Shown piece after piece: positions 17,916-27,575 of a DNA stretch of 30,036 nucleotides. A program made the translations under genes and the position numbers. Position 1 is the first letter of the stretch; the number at the start of each line of letters is the position of its first letter. The notes under the pieces were generated by a model. That model was not told the DNA's origin. It did not search any database and saw only the letters and a program-made list of their open reading frames with translations. The DNA comes from Priapulus caudatus (taxonomy: Eukaryota > Priapulida > Priapulimorpha > Priapulimorphida > Priapulidae): contig NW_014578113.1 in assembly GCF_000485595.1 (NCBI RefSeq), forward strand, positions 97,523-127,558, given 5' to 3'.

Positions 17916-20900
17916 GTGCATTCACTAGAACGTCAGTTGACGGACGTGTGTAAGGTAAATAAAAGGTTGACCGAGACACTGACACGTTCAGAGATAGAGC
18001 AAGCAGAAGAGATGAGCAAAGTGTGGAGGGAAAAAATGTGCTTGGAGAGGAGGCTAGAAAGAGTAGTTGAGGAAAAGGAGGCACTGCTAGAAAATTCAAA
18101 ACTGAGAGATAGTTGCTTTGCACCCAGAAATGTGAATAAGAAATTAGCTAGGAGAGATACCAAGATAGAAGTGCAGTCTGCGAAAATAGTCCGACAAGAG
18201 AAAATGCTGAGCGGTGTGGAAGGATGTAGTGATAGAGAAACAAAAGATTCTGTCACATTCGAGGAATTGTTAAAGCATGCAGATGATACTTGTAGTAAGC
18301 TAACCAGTAAAATCGAAGAAATAGAGCAATCAAGAGCCAGGCAGTATAGTAAGGTAGCTTACTGGAAGAACCGTGCAGGGCCAAGCAAGGAACCATTCTC
18401 AGCACAACATGTCGCATGCTTAGATGAAATTGAACAACTAAAGAAAAGTGTATATGATGCATTAGTTAATAATAATCAGCTTGTATCGTACATTGCACAA
18501 ATGCAAGGGGAAAAAGAGACAGAGTTCTTCAGTGATGGCAGGTATAATTCAGTCGTCCATGAGGTATACCAGACTCTCGTATCGTTAAACGTTGGCACGC
18601 AAAATTGTGAAGCTGTTGTTAGGGTAGTTCTAAATAGGCTAGCCGGTCTAAAGGTAGGGAGACTACCAGCAAAAGATTTTGCAAGAGCTGTAGCTGTAGA
18701 GGCAAGAATTCTTTCACAGGCTCAGGTGTTAGAGGCTCTAGAAAATGATGAATTCGCAACATTAGGTGGGGATGGGACTAGTAAGAAGGGTAAACATTAT
18801 GGGGCATTTGACATTCATACAAGTGAGGGGGCAACATTAAATTTAGGGTTAAGAGATATGGCAGAAGGGGATGCTGGAAGCTACTTTGAAATTTTGCAGG
18901 CACTACTGAAGGATTTGGCTAAACTAAAAAGTAATGATGAGGTGGAACAAAATGGATGGGCAAATAAATTGCTAGTAAATATCAAGAACACAATGAATGA
19001 TAGACACATTGTCAATAAGAAATTAAACAAGATAATCGAGGAGTATAGGGATTCTGTATTACCAGACATAATAGAGGGATACAGTGAAATGACAGAAGAT
19101 AAAAAAACAGCATGTGCCAAACTTAATCAGTTCTACTGTGGAATGCATCTTATAGTTAATTTTGCAACACAAGCTAATGCAGCCCTAGGTGTTTGGGAAC
19201 GTTGTGTTTTAGGGGAAAGTTTCAAACTGGTAGGCTGTGCTAGTGTAGGAGCAAGGTCTAAGGCAGGGGAGTCAGGAGCAGGTAGATTGATAAGAACGGC
19301 ATGTAAGGCAGTGGGACCGCAGGCGTGTGAGAAGTCTGGTAGAGAGCAAGTCTTTAAAACTGAGGTGAGAGCGAAGCTTGGGCATGCAGACATTCCACTA
19401 GCACCCTTTAGAGGCAACAGAGTAAACGTTTTGTTCTATAATGGAGGGGGGCTATACCACTTGATAAAAGAACTGAATGAATTCTTCACTAACCATAAAG
19501 AAAATAAATTATTACAGGCTGTTGGAGCAGATTTAGGTGTGCCTGCATTTGTATCTGGATGTAGAGCTTTAGGAATTGTGGAGAAATTAATTACCAGCCC
19601 CTTATGGAGAAAAATTAGTGTAGTAGATCACATCTATGATATGAATCAAGCTTATCAACAACTTAAGGTGTGCTTAGAGAAGTGGACAAATGATAGCATG
19701 GAGCTTGTAGACGGTAGTGCGAAGTTGTTTGGGGAAGATACGTTGATAGAGTGGAATGCAGTGTGCGAGTCCTTGTTTAAACCTTGCGAGCTTGATGAAC
19801 AGACAAAGCAGGCTCTAGAATTAATCTGTTCCTCGTTATTAGTCATTGTGCAAAGAATGTTAGGAGATCACTTAGAGGGGGGGGTTCATACTAAGCATAC
19901 AGAGGAAGATAGGATAACAACTAAATCAGTTCCAACAACAAATGTTAGTGTAGAAAGAGATTTTGGCATGTTAGATAGAATTCTAAAAGAAAAGCCAAAT
20001 GCCACCACAATAGCAATAGAAGGATTAATTATGTACAAAAAAAACAAGACTGGTGAATGGCTTGGCCAGCTAGCAGACGAGAAACGCACGGAGTACATTG
20101 AGTGGGCAGCTAGATCAGTGAATGAACAAAGAGTAGAATTTGTTAGGTGGAAGAAAGAGATACAAGAGAGAAGGTTGCAGAAGCGAGCAGAAAAACTAAA
20201 TGTTGCAATGAATAAACAAAAGCAATGCAGAGCCAGAATAGATAAACTAACTCGAGAGCTGTGTAGTGTGGGTGGGCTTTGGGATACTGAAGAAAAGGCT
20301 AGGTGTGAATTAGGGAAATGTACATCTGAGAGAAGCAAGCTGGAAGCACTGCGAATTCAGATCAGGTATCGCAAAGTAGTAATGCAGGCAGAAAATGAAG
20401 GTAATAGGCTTAGCCTTTCTAAGAGCTCTAAAAAGTTTAGCGTAGCAGTTTTGACTGAAAACCTGAATGCAGTAATTAGGGAAGCTAATCGAGAGATGGA
20501 GGAGGTTTATGGTGAGAGTAGTGTGGCTAGTGGTGTTTCACATGAGGCAGCAGATAAGCAATCAATAGACGAGGCAAAGGAAAAGTATGATGAGGCAGTT
20601 AGAAGTTTAACAGAGAAAGAAACTAGTGAGCCAGCAAGAAAACGTGTTAAAGCATGTCTAAATGTGGCAAGTTGCGATCCGAGGGCAATAGTGGGTAGGT
20701 ACGTAAAGCATTTGTGCAGTGAGCAGGGAAAAGATGAGTGGTTTTCTGGTGTACTAGTAAGGGTTGGTTCAAGGTATGGGATTAGGTATGATGGGTATAA
20801 AGAGATATTTATGTGGAATGTGAAGCAGCTACAAGAAGACATGGAGAAGGGAGAGTTACTGGAGATAGAGTTAGAGCCAGAGTATTTAGTTGGTAAGAAT

Positions 20901-21104
20901 ATAGAGCATTTATGGATTGAGGAGGATACAGGAGACGAAGTGTGGTACAAGGGAAGAGTTGTGGACCGGGATGGGGATAATTATGTAGTTATTTATGAGG
21001 ATGAGGATGAGGAGGAGGAGGAAAGTTATGAAGAAGGTCATGAAATGAGTATAAAGGTTGATTTGCTTACTGATTATATGGCTGGAGAGGTTAAACTTAT
21101 CTAG
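17916..21104 (+). CDS. Transposase-like protein with two C-terminal Tudor-like repeats
   Basis: Open for 1062 codons to TAG at 21104; the frame is open from 17898, and the first possible start is GTG, so the true start is probably the upstream ATG at 17483. Residues 1-200 are largely coiled coil. A core follows with candidate acidic residues in GGDGTSKKG (D286), NTMNDRH (D362), a CGMH motif (C408, H411) and SVERDFGM (E680). The D...D...CxxH...E order recalls DDE transposases of the hAT/P/Kolobok type, but I cannot assign a superfamily. About 700-800 is a second coiled coil. The C-terminus has two related Tudor/chromo-like repeats, about 925-980 (GRYVKHLC, WFSGVL, YGIRYDGY) and 988-1062 (GKNIEHLW, WYKGRVV, YVVIYEDEDE), each ending GEL/V-x-x-I. 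Such repeats suggest binding of methylated histone tails. Nuclear location and activity are inferred. Confidence 0.8.
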   Translation: MHSLERQLTDVCKVNKRLTETLTRSEIEQAEEMSKVWREKMCLERRLERVVEEKEALLENSKLRDSCFAPRNVNKKLARRDTKIEVQSAKIVRQEKMLSGVEGCSDRETKDSVTFEELLKHADDTCSKLTSKIEEIEQSRARQYSKVAYWKNRAGPSKEPFSAQHVACLDEIEQLKKSVYDALVNNNQLVSYIAQMQGEKETEFFSDGRYNSVVHEVYQTLVSLNVGTQNCEAVVRVVLNRLAGLKVGRLPAKDFARAVAVEARILSQAQVLEALENDEFATLGGDGTSKKGKHYGAFDIHTSEGATLNLGLRDMAEGDAGSYFEILQALLKDLAKLKSNDEVEQNGWANKLLVNIKNTMNDRHIVNKKLNKIIEEYRDSVLPDIIEGYSEMTEDKKTACAKLNQFYCGMHLIVNFATQANAALGVWERCVLGESFKLVGCASVGARSKAGESGAGRLIRTACKAVGPQACEKSGREQVFKTEVRAKLGHADIPLAPFRGNRVNVLFYNGGGLYHLIKELNEFFTNHKENKLLQAVGADLGVPAFVSGCRALGIVEKLITSPLWRKISVVDHIYDMNQAYQQLKVCLEKWTNDSMELVDGSAKLFGEDTLIEWNAVCESLFKPCELDEQTKQALELICSSLLVIVQRMLGDHLEGGVHTKHTEEDRITTKSVPTTNVSVERDFGMLDRILKEKPNATTIAIEGLIMYKKNKTGEWLGQLADEKRTEYIEWAARSVNEQRVEFVRWKKEIQERRLQKRAEKLNVAMNKQKQCRARIDKLTRELCSVGGLWDTEEKARCELGKCTSERSKLEALRIQIRYRKVVMQAENEGNRLSLSKSSKKFSVAVLTENLNAVIREANREMEEVYGESSVASGVSHEAADKQSIDEAKEKYDEAVRSLTEKETSEPARKRVKACLNVASCDPRAIVGRYVKHLCSEQGKDEWFSGVLVRVGSRYGIRYDGYKEIFMWNVKQLQEDMEKGELLEIELEPEYLVGKNIEHLWIEEDTGDEVWYKGRVVDRDGDNYVVIYEDEDEEEEESYEEGHEMSIKVDLLTDYMAGEVKLI

Positions 21105-21336
21105 GTTAGGAATTCATCTAGGACAATTAAAGGTAATCTGTGACCACCTCACCTGAGCAATGTGGTAGCGGTGGTGCAACTACAGTTAAACTTATGTTAA
21201 TGGACACCTGTATAGAAATGACACATAGCATTTGCAGTAGATGAAGTGGCAGTAAACCTCTCAGTGCACCTTGCTTTGTTTGTTACCAGTGCTAGCTGTC
21301 ACCATGTAGGCATGATAATAATGTATGTCATTCTAG
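21105..21336. other. Spacer between transposase-like gene and amidohydrolase exon
   Basis: Only 232 bp. It holds the 3' end of the transposase-like unit and the 3' part of an amidohydrolase intron. No AATAAA is present here; the nearest (21540) lies inside the next intron. I looked for the amidohydrolase first exon (needing a D-T-H-x-H motif) and did not find it. Confidence 0.45.
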
Positions 21337-21498
21337 ATTTGTGGGAGCTGGATAGGTTCAACTACAAATGGCCTTCACCAGACCTGAACCTGATATATAG
21401 AAATTTCTATCCTACTGACCTAGAGAAAGCTATGAGCCCCACCCCCGTGAGGTCTGTCATAGCGGTGCAAGTCCTTAATGACTCTGAAATTGAAACAT
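21337..21498 (+). CDS. Amidohydrolase exon: LWELDRF segment
   Basis: Acceptor CATTCTAG, donor GTACGT, phase 1 to 1. It encodes LWELDRFNYKWPSPDLNLIY, RNFYPTDLEKAM and VIAVQVLNDSEIET, the first strands of the barrel. The leading AT most simply completes a His codon. Confidence 0.82.
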
Positions 21499-24400
21499 GT
21501 ACGTACCACTATCATTTATTAGTCTGAGATCTAAATTGTAATAAATCATACTTTTTCTAGCAGCTATAAGCCTGTTTCAATTTAAGGCTATGGTCATTTC
21601 AGGGCACAACTTGCAACTGGCTAAGAAACACCCATTCATCAAGGCCGTGGTAGGATGGGTCGACCTCACCAACCCAAATGTAGCGTACATGCGTGATGTG
21701 AATGGAAAACTCTGTATATACCAGGAGTGGCGTCAGAGGGGGCTAGTCCCCACCACTTATCATAGGTTATAGGACCTATGATAGGTGGTGGGGACCTTCA
21801 TCAAGACCTTCTATTTGTAGGGATTCTTGATGAGTGGTGCTACACTAGTTGCAGTAACTTATTGAAAACGACCAGCAGGAGAAAGGGCTTATTTATATTT
21901 ACATGATACATTACAATATATCAGCAACTGTATATATATAAAGTAATTATTTCTTGCTAAAATGCTTAAAAATGAGGTGGGGTGTTGGGAGAATAGGACA
22001 TGTTCTATTTTCTCAACTCGGTATTGCTGAATTGTATAGGTTTTTGCCATGCGGGCCACTCATAGAACAGCAATCAGGAGGTGTGGCGGCTGTGGCCCCC
22101 CCACCCCACCTAGGGTGAGAGCACATTTTTGCTATCGTCGCCACACTGGCGGCATGGAATAAGCCTACATGCAAACATGCGTATTCGCGATGCCCCGCGC
22201 ACACACTGCTGGTCAAATGTTGAAACGTTTGCTGCCCCGCGGTAGATAACGTAAGAGCTTTGAACATATAGAGAGGTTGGTAGAAAGAAGAAAAACGTCG
22301 CCAAAGTTGCCTGCATGAAGTCGATAGTATAAACCCAGCTTAAGCTGGTCTGCGTTAACTGACCTAGTAATATTATCAATGTGAGCGTGATTACCTTCCT
22401 CAGGAAGATAGGTCAATTGGCCCACTGTACAGCCGAGATATTCTAATGCATACAGTAAAAACCCGCGTATAAGAACCTGTATTTTTCCAGGTTAGCCTAA
22501 AAAGGTTCTTATATAATTGGTGTGTACTGGGAAATTAGGCTATTTAGGTTCTTAAATAGGTTCTTATTCTCTTTATAAAAAAAGGTGCTTATGGCTGGTA
22601 GAATATTGGTGTGGTCCATTGTTTATACAAAATATTCATATAATTATATCTAAATGACTGCAATCTAGACAAATACAAACCCTATTCTACGTTCTTATTT
22701 CTTTTTATGCCCTTTATACCTAATAGAGGTATATAGACCACCAAGAACTTGTTTTAGTTGATTTATGAATTTTAAAGTGTTAACTGAATTTTATCAAATA
22801 AGAACCTGTTTCAAATTTTAGGCTACAACAGGTTCTTATGTCAAGGGGCTCTAAATGGAAAATCTTAGCCTAACAGGTTCTTAGGTTCTTCACTAGGTCC
22901 TTCTAGGTTCTTCTTAGGTTCACAGGTCCTTCACTAGGTTCTTGTACGCGGGTTTTTACTGTAGTATTTCTCACGTTTTTCATGTATTTTGTACAGGTCG
23001 AGCAGAATTTAGTTACACTGGCCGAGAATCCGCTGTTCGTTGGTGTAAGAGATATTCTCGATGAGCACGAAGATAATTGGATGCTGAGTGGTGATGTCCA
23101 AAGAGCACTCCATGTTCTTGATAAGCTTCAGCTGACCTTTGACCTGCTTGTGAGGTACTGATATATGATTATTCTGTCTATAGAGAATAAGTGGCAAGTT
23201 GTAGATTAAATATAATGTTAATCAATTGAATTTTGGTTCGATTTGTGTGAGCAAATTATTTTATACTGTTTTTAATTGTAACTCGAATGTGGCATTTTCA
23301 TATTTTATGTGACATATGGAATAAGAGGAACGAAAGATTTATTTTGGAAAGGTATCTTCTGTCCAATGATTTTCCTGTACTAGTAATTGTAAAATGCATG
23401 TTCTAATGTGTTTTTTAATATTGTGCTTTTAAATCCCTAGGCCACGTCACTTAAAGTATGCTTTGCAGCTGGTGGAAAACTTCCCAGGGTAAGTGAATAT
23501 AAAATGTTAGTTGCTCCTAATAATTCAAGTTTATGTTTTCTTCATCCACATACAATTTGTAATAAATCGCAGTAAAACCCACGATAATAATAGATCAAAA
23601 TATGAGTAAATTTCAAAGCTTCAATGAAAATAAACTAAAACAGAAAAACATGTATAATTCCTTGGTTAACGGTTCTTAAGATACATATATTCAATTTTGT
23701 TCCTGCTGTATAAATATATAGGCAAGTATAAGTGAACCTTAAAACTGCAAATTGTATATGGTGGCATGTTCTACACAGGAAGGCCCTTTTGAACAATTCT
23801 GATTAGCGTGCAGTTAACTGTCTGTAGGATGGAAGTTTTGCACAGATGTTAAAAAAACTACAGTATACGCATTGCAAATGTATACTCAGCAGCATAGCTA
23901 ACTCATTTTGCCGAAGTGGGCAAATCCATGTGTGTGTCGTGTTCTAGGAAGGTGACTACCATTGACCATGTAATGTATCTACATTTCTCTGGGGGCAACG
24001 CCCCTCCCCCGGTTAGCTAGGACCCTGATACCCACTCTCGTTTTGCACACAAAACCTAATGTCAACTTCAGAATGCTTAAATGAATTGTGACATCACTTC
24101 ATACTTATGTTTAAAAAAAAGCGTTCCCAGTAAATAAAAGATTGATACCGAATGCCTGGACTGGGCTAAGCAAATTCATAATGGCAAAGGGCAAAAACTC
24201 AGCTGAGTTATGATGACAAGGGAGAGACGCAGATCCCAGTCAACATACATAGTGTGATGCGGTAGATCTAAGACGAGAGTTATCTGGATGACTACAAGAG
24301 AATTTACACTCATGTTATTTACATTTATTAGGCTTACATTTTGTTTGCTTTTTACAAAATCTAGAGCAACTGCATGCCTCCCTTGTACTGCCCAAAAGAA

Positions 24401-24585
24401 TATGGCCCTGCCTAGAAATTTCTCAACACTGTGACTCCAACTGCCCAACACTCTGTTAACGTTCATTTCAGATTGAAAATCGTTGTTGATCATATTGCCA
24501 AACCACTGATAAAAGAGCGAGTTTTTAAAGGATGGGAAGAAGATATGGCTGAATTGGCCAAACATTCGAATGTCTTCTGCAAACT
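21337..24585 (+). CDS. Amidohydrolase (COG3618/Amidohydro_2-like), partial, 5 exons
   Basis: Join 21337-21498, 21603-21679, 22997-23154, 23441-23488, 24472-24585. All boundaries are GT...AG and all phases close, giving about 186 codons. Segments are LWELDRFNYKWPSPDLNLIY, HPFIKAVVGWVDLTNPN, NPLFVGVRDILDEHEDNWML, FDLLVRPRHLKYALQLVE and KIVVDHIAKPLIKE. These match, in order, the TIM-barrel hydrolase family of COG3618: LW-x-L-x-RF, VVGWVDL, FVGVR, and the metal-site DHxxKP. The phase of the first exon implies a preceding C that completes a His, consistent with an HxH metal motif split by an intron. Relatives hydrolyse lactones or amide-like bonds; the substrate here is unknown. The first exon and the C-terminal exons (SGMVTE- and FGSDWP-type motifs) are missing or unrecognised, so the gene is partial or damaged. 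Confidence 0.85.
21603..21679 (+). CDS. Amidohydrolase exon: VVGWVDL segment
   Basis: Acceptor CATTTCAG completes a Trp codon (T|GG). It encodes WHNLQLAKKHPFIKAVVGWV and DLTNPN and ends in phase 0 at AAT before GTAGCG. The family motif HPFI-x-x-VVGWVDL is intact. The donor is weak (GTAGCG) but is the one that joins to VEQNL in frame. Confidence 0.85.
21746..21795. repeat. 21-bp arm hairpin in amidohydrolase intron
   Basis: GTCCCCACCACTTATCATAG and its inverse CTATGATAGGTGGTGGGGAC are separated by a short AT-rich loop; one position differs. It begins 66 bp after a donor site. It may be a MITE remnant or a structured RNA segment; nothing decides between these. Confidence 0.7.
21840..22440. other. 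Intron sequence, no gene
   Basis: Part of the intron 21680-22996. Minus-strand open frames here have no recognisable content. A GGCCCCCCCACCCCACC run lies near 22094. No further feature. Confidence 0.5.
22453..22961. mobile_element. TA-flanked MITE beside a splice acceptor
   Basis: The left end CAGTAAAAACCCGCGTATAA and right end TTGTACGCGGGTTTTTACTG are near-perfect inverses over about 27 bp, each flanked by TA. The interior is filled with diverged AGGTTCTTA units in both orientations. The Tc1/mariner-type target and ends suggest a non-autonomous derivative. Its right end lies about 33 bp before the acceptor of the 22997 exon. Confidence 0.88.
22997..23154 (+). CDS. Amidohydrolase exon: FVGVR segment
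   Basis: Acceptor TTTGTACAG, donor GTACTG, phase 0 to 2. It encodes VEQNLVTLAENPLFVGVRDI, LDEHEDNWML and GDVQRALHVLDKLQLTFDLL. The motif 'FxGVR...W...VxxxLxxL...D' is typical of the family. Confidence 0.9.
23441..23488 (+). CDS. Amidohydrolase exon: RPRHLKYALQLVENFPG
   Basis: A 48-nt micro-exon. Acceptor AATCCCTAG completes an Arg codon (AG|G); donor GTAAGT leaves two bases of Gly. It encodes PRHLKYALQLVENFP, the segment that links barrel strands in COG3618 proteins. Confidence 0.88.
23489..24471. other. 983-bp intron, no feature
   Basis: AT-rich intron between two amidohydrolase exons. I see no gene or clear repeat apart from a GGGGGCAACGCCCCTCCCCC inverted word near 23992. Confidence 0.6.
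24472..24585 (+). CDS. Amidohydrolase exon: DHIAKP metal-site segment
   Basis: Acceptor CATTTCAG, donor GTGAGT, phase 2 out. It encodes LKIVVDHIAKPLIKERVFKG and MAELAKHSNVFCK. The His of DHIAKP is the expected metal ligand, and NVFCKL matches the 'NVYCKLSG' strand of the family, cut before SG. Confidence 0.92.
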
Positions 24586-24686
24586 GTGAGTACGCTCGCA
24601 ATGCATTATGGAATAGACTATATCAATGTGTTTGTTATTAGTTTTATTATGTGTTTGTGACAGGGGGTTCAACTTGACGTATTAAC

Positions 24687-25180
24687 ATGGTTCGCACAGT
24701 CCTTGAAAAGTCCTTGAATTTAACGGGAGTCCTTGAAAAGTACTTTAAATTTAGTATAATGTTGAATTTGGGCTTGAAACAAGTGCCTCGATTTCATGAA
24801 GAAGTGTCCTTGAATTTTTCAGAAAGAATCCTTTGCCATACGTAATAAAAGAAATTTAGTGATACATCAATTAATGTGCAAACCTCAATAAAAATTATGC
24901 ATTAAATGAGCTCTAAAAAAGCTATAGACGACATAGAAAGTTAAATGATGTTCACAAAATTCAGCAGTACACAAGTTCAAGTAAAATCAGTCAAGTAAAT
25001 CAAGTATGTTGTAGAAGTACGTTGCAGTGATTAAGAATGGGTTATTAATTATCCCAGTATGTTTTTTGTACTGTGTATGATATCCAATAAATATGATTGA
25101 TAAGAAGTTGTCCTTGACATTTCCGATAAAATGGTCTTGTGAAAAGTCCTTGGAAAAATTTCAGTCCCTTGTCATGAACG
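24687..25180. repeat. Repeat with CCTTGAAAAGTCCTTGAATTT words
   Basis: GTCCTTGAAAAGTCCTTGAA occurs near 24699, with further copies (GTCCTTGAAAAGTAC, GTCCTTGAATTTTTC) to 24820. Related words return at 25108-25155 (GTCCTTGACATTTCC, GAAAAGTCCTTGG) in the same orientation. It looks like a dispersed repeat of about 490 bp; its ends and class are unknown. Confidence 0.5.
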
Positions 25181-25860
25181 AATGTATTAGAATGCAGCTA
25201 ATAGTAGAACGTCAAAATCAATTCCAGCCACGCGTGTGCTTCAATATTAAACCGGAACAATCTGCAGCTTTAACTACCAGAAGGGCTAGGTATCAACCAA
25301 AGTAGTGGAGAGTGAAAGGTATTGAGCACGCACGAGCAGTATAGTACATTGATCCATTGGCGAGTGAAGGCAGCAGCAGCAAGCAGAGCAACAGGCCTAT
25401 AGGAAGCATTTGGCTTTGCTCTGCAGAGTATCGGTCTAAATTAAAGGACATATGCGTTTTTTAGAAATCTGGTATTTGTGAATAGATGCAGACCACTACA
25501 GACATTGGAAAAAAAGCGACAGACTTTAAAGCCTCTACATAAATGTAAATGATCCAATGTGACTATTAGTTATTTTACTGAAGCTCAGTGTAATGTGAAT
25601 TGCCAACATATAACCATGGTATCATTTTTCGCTTGTGTATTTTCTTTTAGTTATCCTCTGAGTTCGCCACAATAATATTTTGGAATGTCACTTTCTTATT
25701 TCAGTTGAGCACGGATTTTACCATGTAAGACAGAATTCACTGTACTAAACACGATTATTTACTCCGTTTTATTTATGGTATAATTTTGCATCGCTGATGG
25801 TAAATAATTCTTTACATAACATTACCCGTGTGAATTCAGAGTAAAAATGCTTATATTAAT
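25181..25860. other. No gene recognised
   Basis: AT-rich sequence with a short AGCAGCAGC run near 25371. The missing amidohydrolase SGMVTE-type exon was searched for here and not seen. Confidence 0.45.
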
Positions 25861-25870
25861 TATCTGTTGT

Positions 25871-26141
25871 AGCATATCGTCTTCATGCTTTGGCCCTCAT
25901 CGTGTGCATGTTTGCAGTTCTAGTATTAGGCCCGTCTTGCATAGGCAGTCTGAGAATGCATCGTATGCGATGCTTTAAACAACACATTGAAGAGGTATGT
26001 CTGACGCAATTCTACAGAATGGGACCAGGCGACGGATATAATTTGGGCAGAATGCTGCTGAAATTTCTTACTCTGATTGACAAAACAATTGTTGAAGAAA
26101 CTGTTAGAATTGGTTACATCTGCACGTTGAAAAATATGTAA
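25871..26141 (+). pseudogene. Possible remnant of amidohydrolase C-terminal exon
   Basis: After a possible acceptor (CTGTTGTAG, ending 25870) one frame reads SSSCFGPHRVHVCSS. FGPHRV matches the family motif FGPxRxMFxSDWP, and the base count would keep the phase of the 24585 donor. One base later another frame gives MFA. Further on, SYAML meets a stop while the shifted frame continues KQHIEEVCLTQFYR to TAA at 26141. This looks like an exon broken by small indels. Alternatively it is an unrelated 80-residue open frame that begins with a hydrophobic, signal-like stretch (ALIVCMFAVLVLG). Confidence 0.3.
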
Positions 26142-27028
26142 ACTGAGAACTGTTGATTCATCTTCAACACAGAACCAGAGGAGGCATATCAATTTAGTTG
26201 ATTACCTGCTCTGGTGAACACTAACAATATGTATAGATAGCAGCAAAATGTGTTACTTGCACGTATAACTGTGTGCAGACTTCAGGTATTGTAATGTGCA
26301 TGTGAAAACAAAACAAGAACAATATTGGACCTTAGAGAATGCCAATAGTTGCCTGCATGATCAAGCTGGTACCTAACATAAATACTTCTCGCCACTAATA
26401 GTCCCCACACGCGAGAGGCCAAATTAGTGTTGGCCTATATAGTTATGAGAAATTGTGTCGTATCTGAGAAAATACGTAACCAGTAGTAAAACACAGAATG
26501 TTATCTTTTAAAAAACCTGCCGAAACTTTGCAAACCCCCTTATCAAATGTCTGAGGAGAGTCACTGGGATTTATGCACGAATTTGTCATGAACATAAATT
26601 GTCTGAGTGGGCAGATATTTCTATTCTATTCTCTCCGGAAGTTCCAGGTGCAGGATGGGGGATGCATCGTTATTTATAGTTTCTAACCGTTTATCAACTA
26701 GGTTTATTAAAATACGATTATGTTAGATTCCTGGGCATACATGGGGACTAGTAATGGGGGAGTAATAAATTATTCCTCGGGTCTCTTTGCTGTCATTTTT
26801 CTTGCTTTAGAGTCAGCAATATAATGTAACTTTCATCCTGGATTTAATGACTAGACAATCACATTTAGTGCATGGGAGTTGGCTATCGGTAGGAGTTTGT
26901 GAATCGTAGAAGAGCAATCGAGGATATACATGGTTTTCGAGTCCACCAAAACTGATATTCCCTCAGAAACAATGGCAATGAGTTGGGGTAGATATAGGAA
27001 ATAGGTAACGGCCAATAGTCCAATATAC
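26142..27028. other. No gene recognised
   Basis: AT-rich DNA without domain-bearing frames or clear repeats on either strand. A short open run near 26600-26690 has no family resemblance. Confidence 0.5.
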
Positions 27029-27575
27029 GCGTTCACACGGTAGGCAAACAAAGGCGGTATTTAGCGTCACACGGAGGCTAAAAGTGCCCGCGGAATCCAC
27101 AAATACGGAAATCTAGAATAGATTCGTATTGTTTGGAAAATACGCTCATCTTACGCAGAGTGTCGAATTACTTCATCGTGGCTTGAGAAATTCGATCCGG
27201 TTGGACGGTGTATTTTGCTCGTGTGGTGAACGCTAAATGCCGATATTTCTGAAGCGCGTATTTCTATAGACTGGGTCCTGCGGGCATCGGACAGTTACAA
27301 GCTGCGTAATTGCGGAGTATGTCGGGCCCGGGGACCAGTCTAACCAGTCATTATTATTCAGTGCTGCTGCAGGCTGGATTGTTTCGCTTTGACGGCACAT
27401 TGTTTTTTTTTTTCAGTGTACGAAAGAGCACGCTCGCAGAGGCTCGCAAATAGCATTTCTGAGCCGGGCCCGAAACAGCGTCTAGTGGAACGTCGGTTCG
27501 CGGATTTGGGGTGCCAGACTCGGGATTGGCAAATACGAATTTCTTAAATACGGCGAGGAGTTCGTCCGTGAACGC
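27029..27575. mobile_element. Degenerate inverted-repeat element (GCGTTCAC ends)
   Basis: The left end GCGTTCACACGG followed by GGCGGTATTTAG is mirrored by TTAAATACGGCG and CCGTGAACGC at the right. A second inner pair (GCGGTATTTAGCG; CGCTAAATGCCG near 27230) also occurs. The arms are diverged, so this is an old MITE or a nest of two. Confidence 0.4.

Larger units (their letters stand above)
16820..21336 (+). mobile_element. Large DNA transposon-like unit, ends not located
   Basis: The transposase-like gene at 17483-21104 implies a transposon or a domesticated copy. I searched the flanks by eye for matching terminal inverted repeats and found none: the GGGGCAGTATAAGAACT ends upstream pair with each other, not with the 3' side. 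The right boundary must fall before the amidohydrolase exon at 21337 if that gene is intact. Coordinates are outer limits, not element ends. Confidence 0.45.

Noticed and set aside
17902-20950. Minus-strand open frames opposite the transposase-like gene
   Set aside because: They are shadows of the AT-biased sense codons and rich in Ser/Leu/Phe as expected.
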